A stretch of DNA of 64,000 nt, taken from the NCBI RefSeq assembly GCF_009905375.1, contig NC_133649.1, positions 223,841,275-223,905,274 on the forward strand, in the 5' to 3' direction. The position numbers and the translations under genes are program-made. The DNA comes from Apium graveolens (taxonomy: Eukaryota; Streptophyta; Magnoliopsida; Apiales; Apiaceae). Shown here in pieces: positions 63,680 to 64,000 of the stretch; position 1 is the first letter of the stretch; each line of letters starts with the position of its first letter. The notes under the pieces were generated by a model that saw only the letters and a list, made by a program, of their open reading frames with translations, made no database searches and was not told where the DNA came from.

Positions 63680-64000
63680 TGGAGTGCAACTTTCAAAGCA
63701 CCCATTATAGCTCCTAGAGACATTTTTTTGCATTTTAAAATACTTTTGGGAGTCTATTAGGGACTTGATGTCCTGCTGTTCACTTTGAACTAAAGATGTG
63801 AGTTAAGAGACTTGAGAAGTAAGATAAGAATTTGAAGCTTGTAGTTCAGTAATTTGATTTTGGAGAACTTGTACTTGAAGAGTTGAGGATGTGGAGGGAT
63901 GAGAGAGGGGTACCAAGAGTATTGAGCACTACATTTTTGACTTCCTCCATTACCAATGCCAAATGGTTCAAACCTAGCCTGATATAGTTGTTCCAACTTG
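63680..64000 (-). pseudogene. Copia-3 coiled-coil segment, continues beyond the window
   Basis: On the minus strand, with frame changes, a heptad-like segment VLQNQITELQASNSYLTSQV and SLVQSEQQDIKSLIDSQ is readable near 63730-63860. Upstream of it another frame reads EQLYQARFEPFGIGNGGSQK. Probably the coiled-coil part of the same accessory ORF. Broken by frameshifts. Confidence 0.4.

Overview
The window is from a plant nuclear genome, most likely a eudicot, and consists essentially of nested and rearranged LTR retrotransposons. The signs are: base composition mostly AT-rich; primer-binding sites (PBS) complementary to plant initiator tRNA-Met and tRNA-Asp; Ty1/Copia and Ty3/Gypsy polyproteins; and an Athila-type Gypsy element. 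I found no convincing host gene, tRNA, rRNA or CRISPR. Some protein details resemble retrotransposons I associate with Apiaceae, but that is only an impression. The lineage names used here (Tekay-like, Athila, SIRE/Maximus-like) come from motif and architecture recognition, not a database search.

Layout. 1-6669: 5' part of a minus-strand Gypsy element (Gypsy-1, Tekay-like) with a 3.9 kb LTR, PBS, an acidic pre-gag ORF, gag and the start of protease. It is inserted in a Copia fragment (6670-7623), itself a head-to-head chimera of protease-integrase (minus) and gag (plus). 7624-46807: Gypsy-2 (plus), in the order 3' internal end, LTR, internal, LTR, so one LTR is shared by two element bodies. 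Its first LTR (8889-24985) is split by Copia-A (11014-24387, SIRE-like, 13.4 kb, target duplication ACGCT, empty site visible in the other LTR). Its internal region is split by an Athila element (25377-37769, minus), which itself holds a 1.1 kb solo LTR (28047-29141, target duplication AAAGG). 46808-53851: Gypsy-3 (minus), decayed, its internal part an inverted relative of Gypsy-2's. 53852-61270: Copia-2 (minus), a relative of Copia-A lacking its 5' half. 61271-61798: a minus-strand piece of a Gypsy-2-type LTR. 61799-64000: the 3' internal end of another Copia-type element (Copia-3, minus).

How the parts work together. Copia-A, Copia-2 and Athila all carry accessory ORFs downstream of pol, and each shows what looks like an internal promoter of its own. 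In Copia-A and Copia-2 a conserved 79-89 codon ORF and a much larger 3' ORF each sit behind a TATA-like box at conserved spacing. In Athila a palindrome array that lies upstream of the LTR TATA box is repeated upstream of a second TATA box before the envelope-position ORF. This is the most interesting signal in the window. The elements are disabled, mostly by stop codons explained by C-to-T (or G-to-A) transitions, as expected for methylated, silenced repeats.
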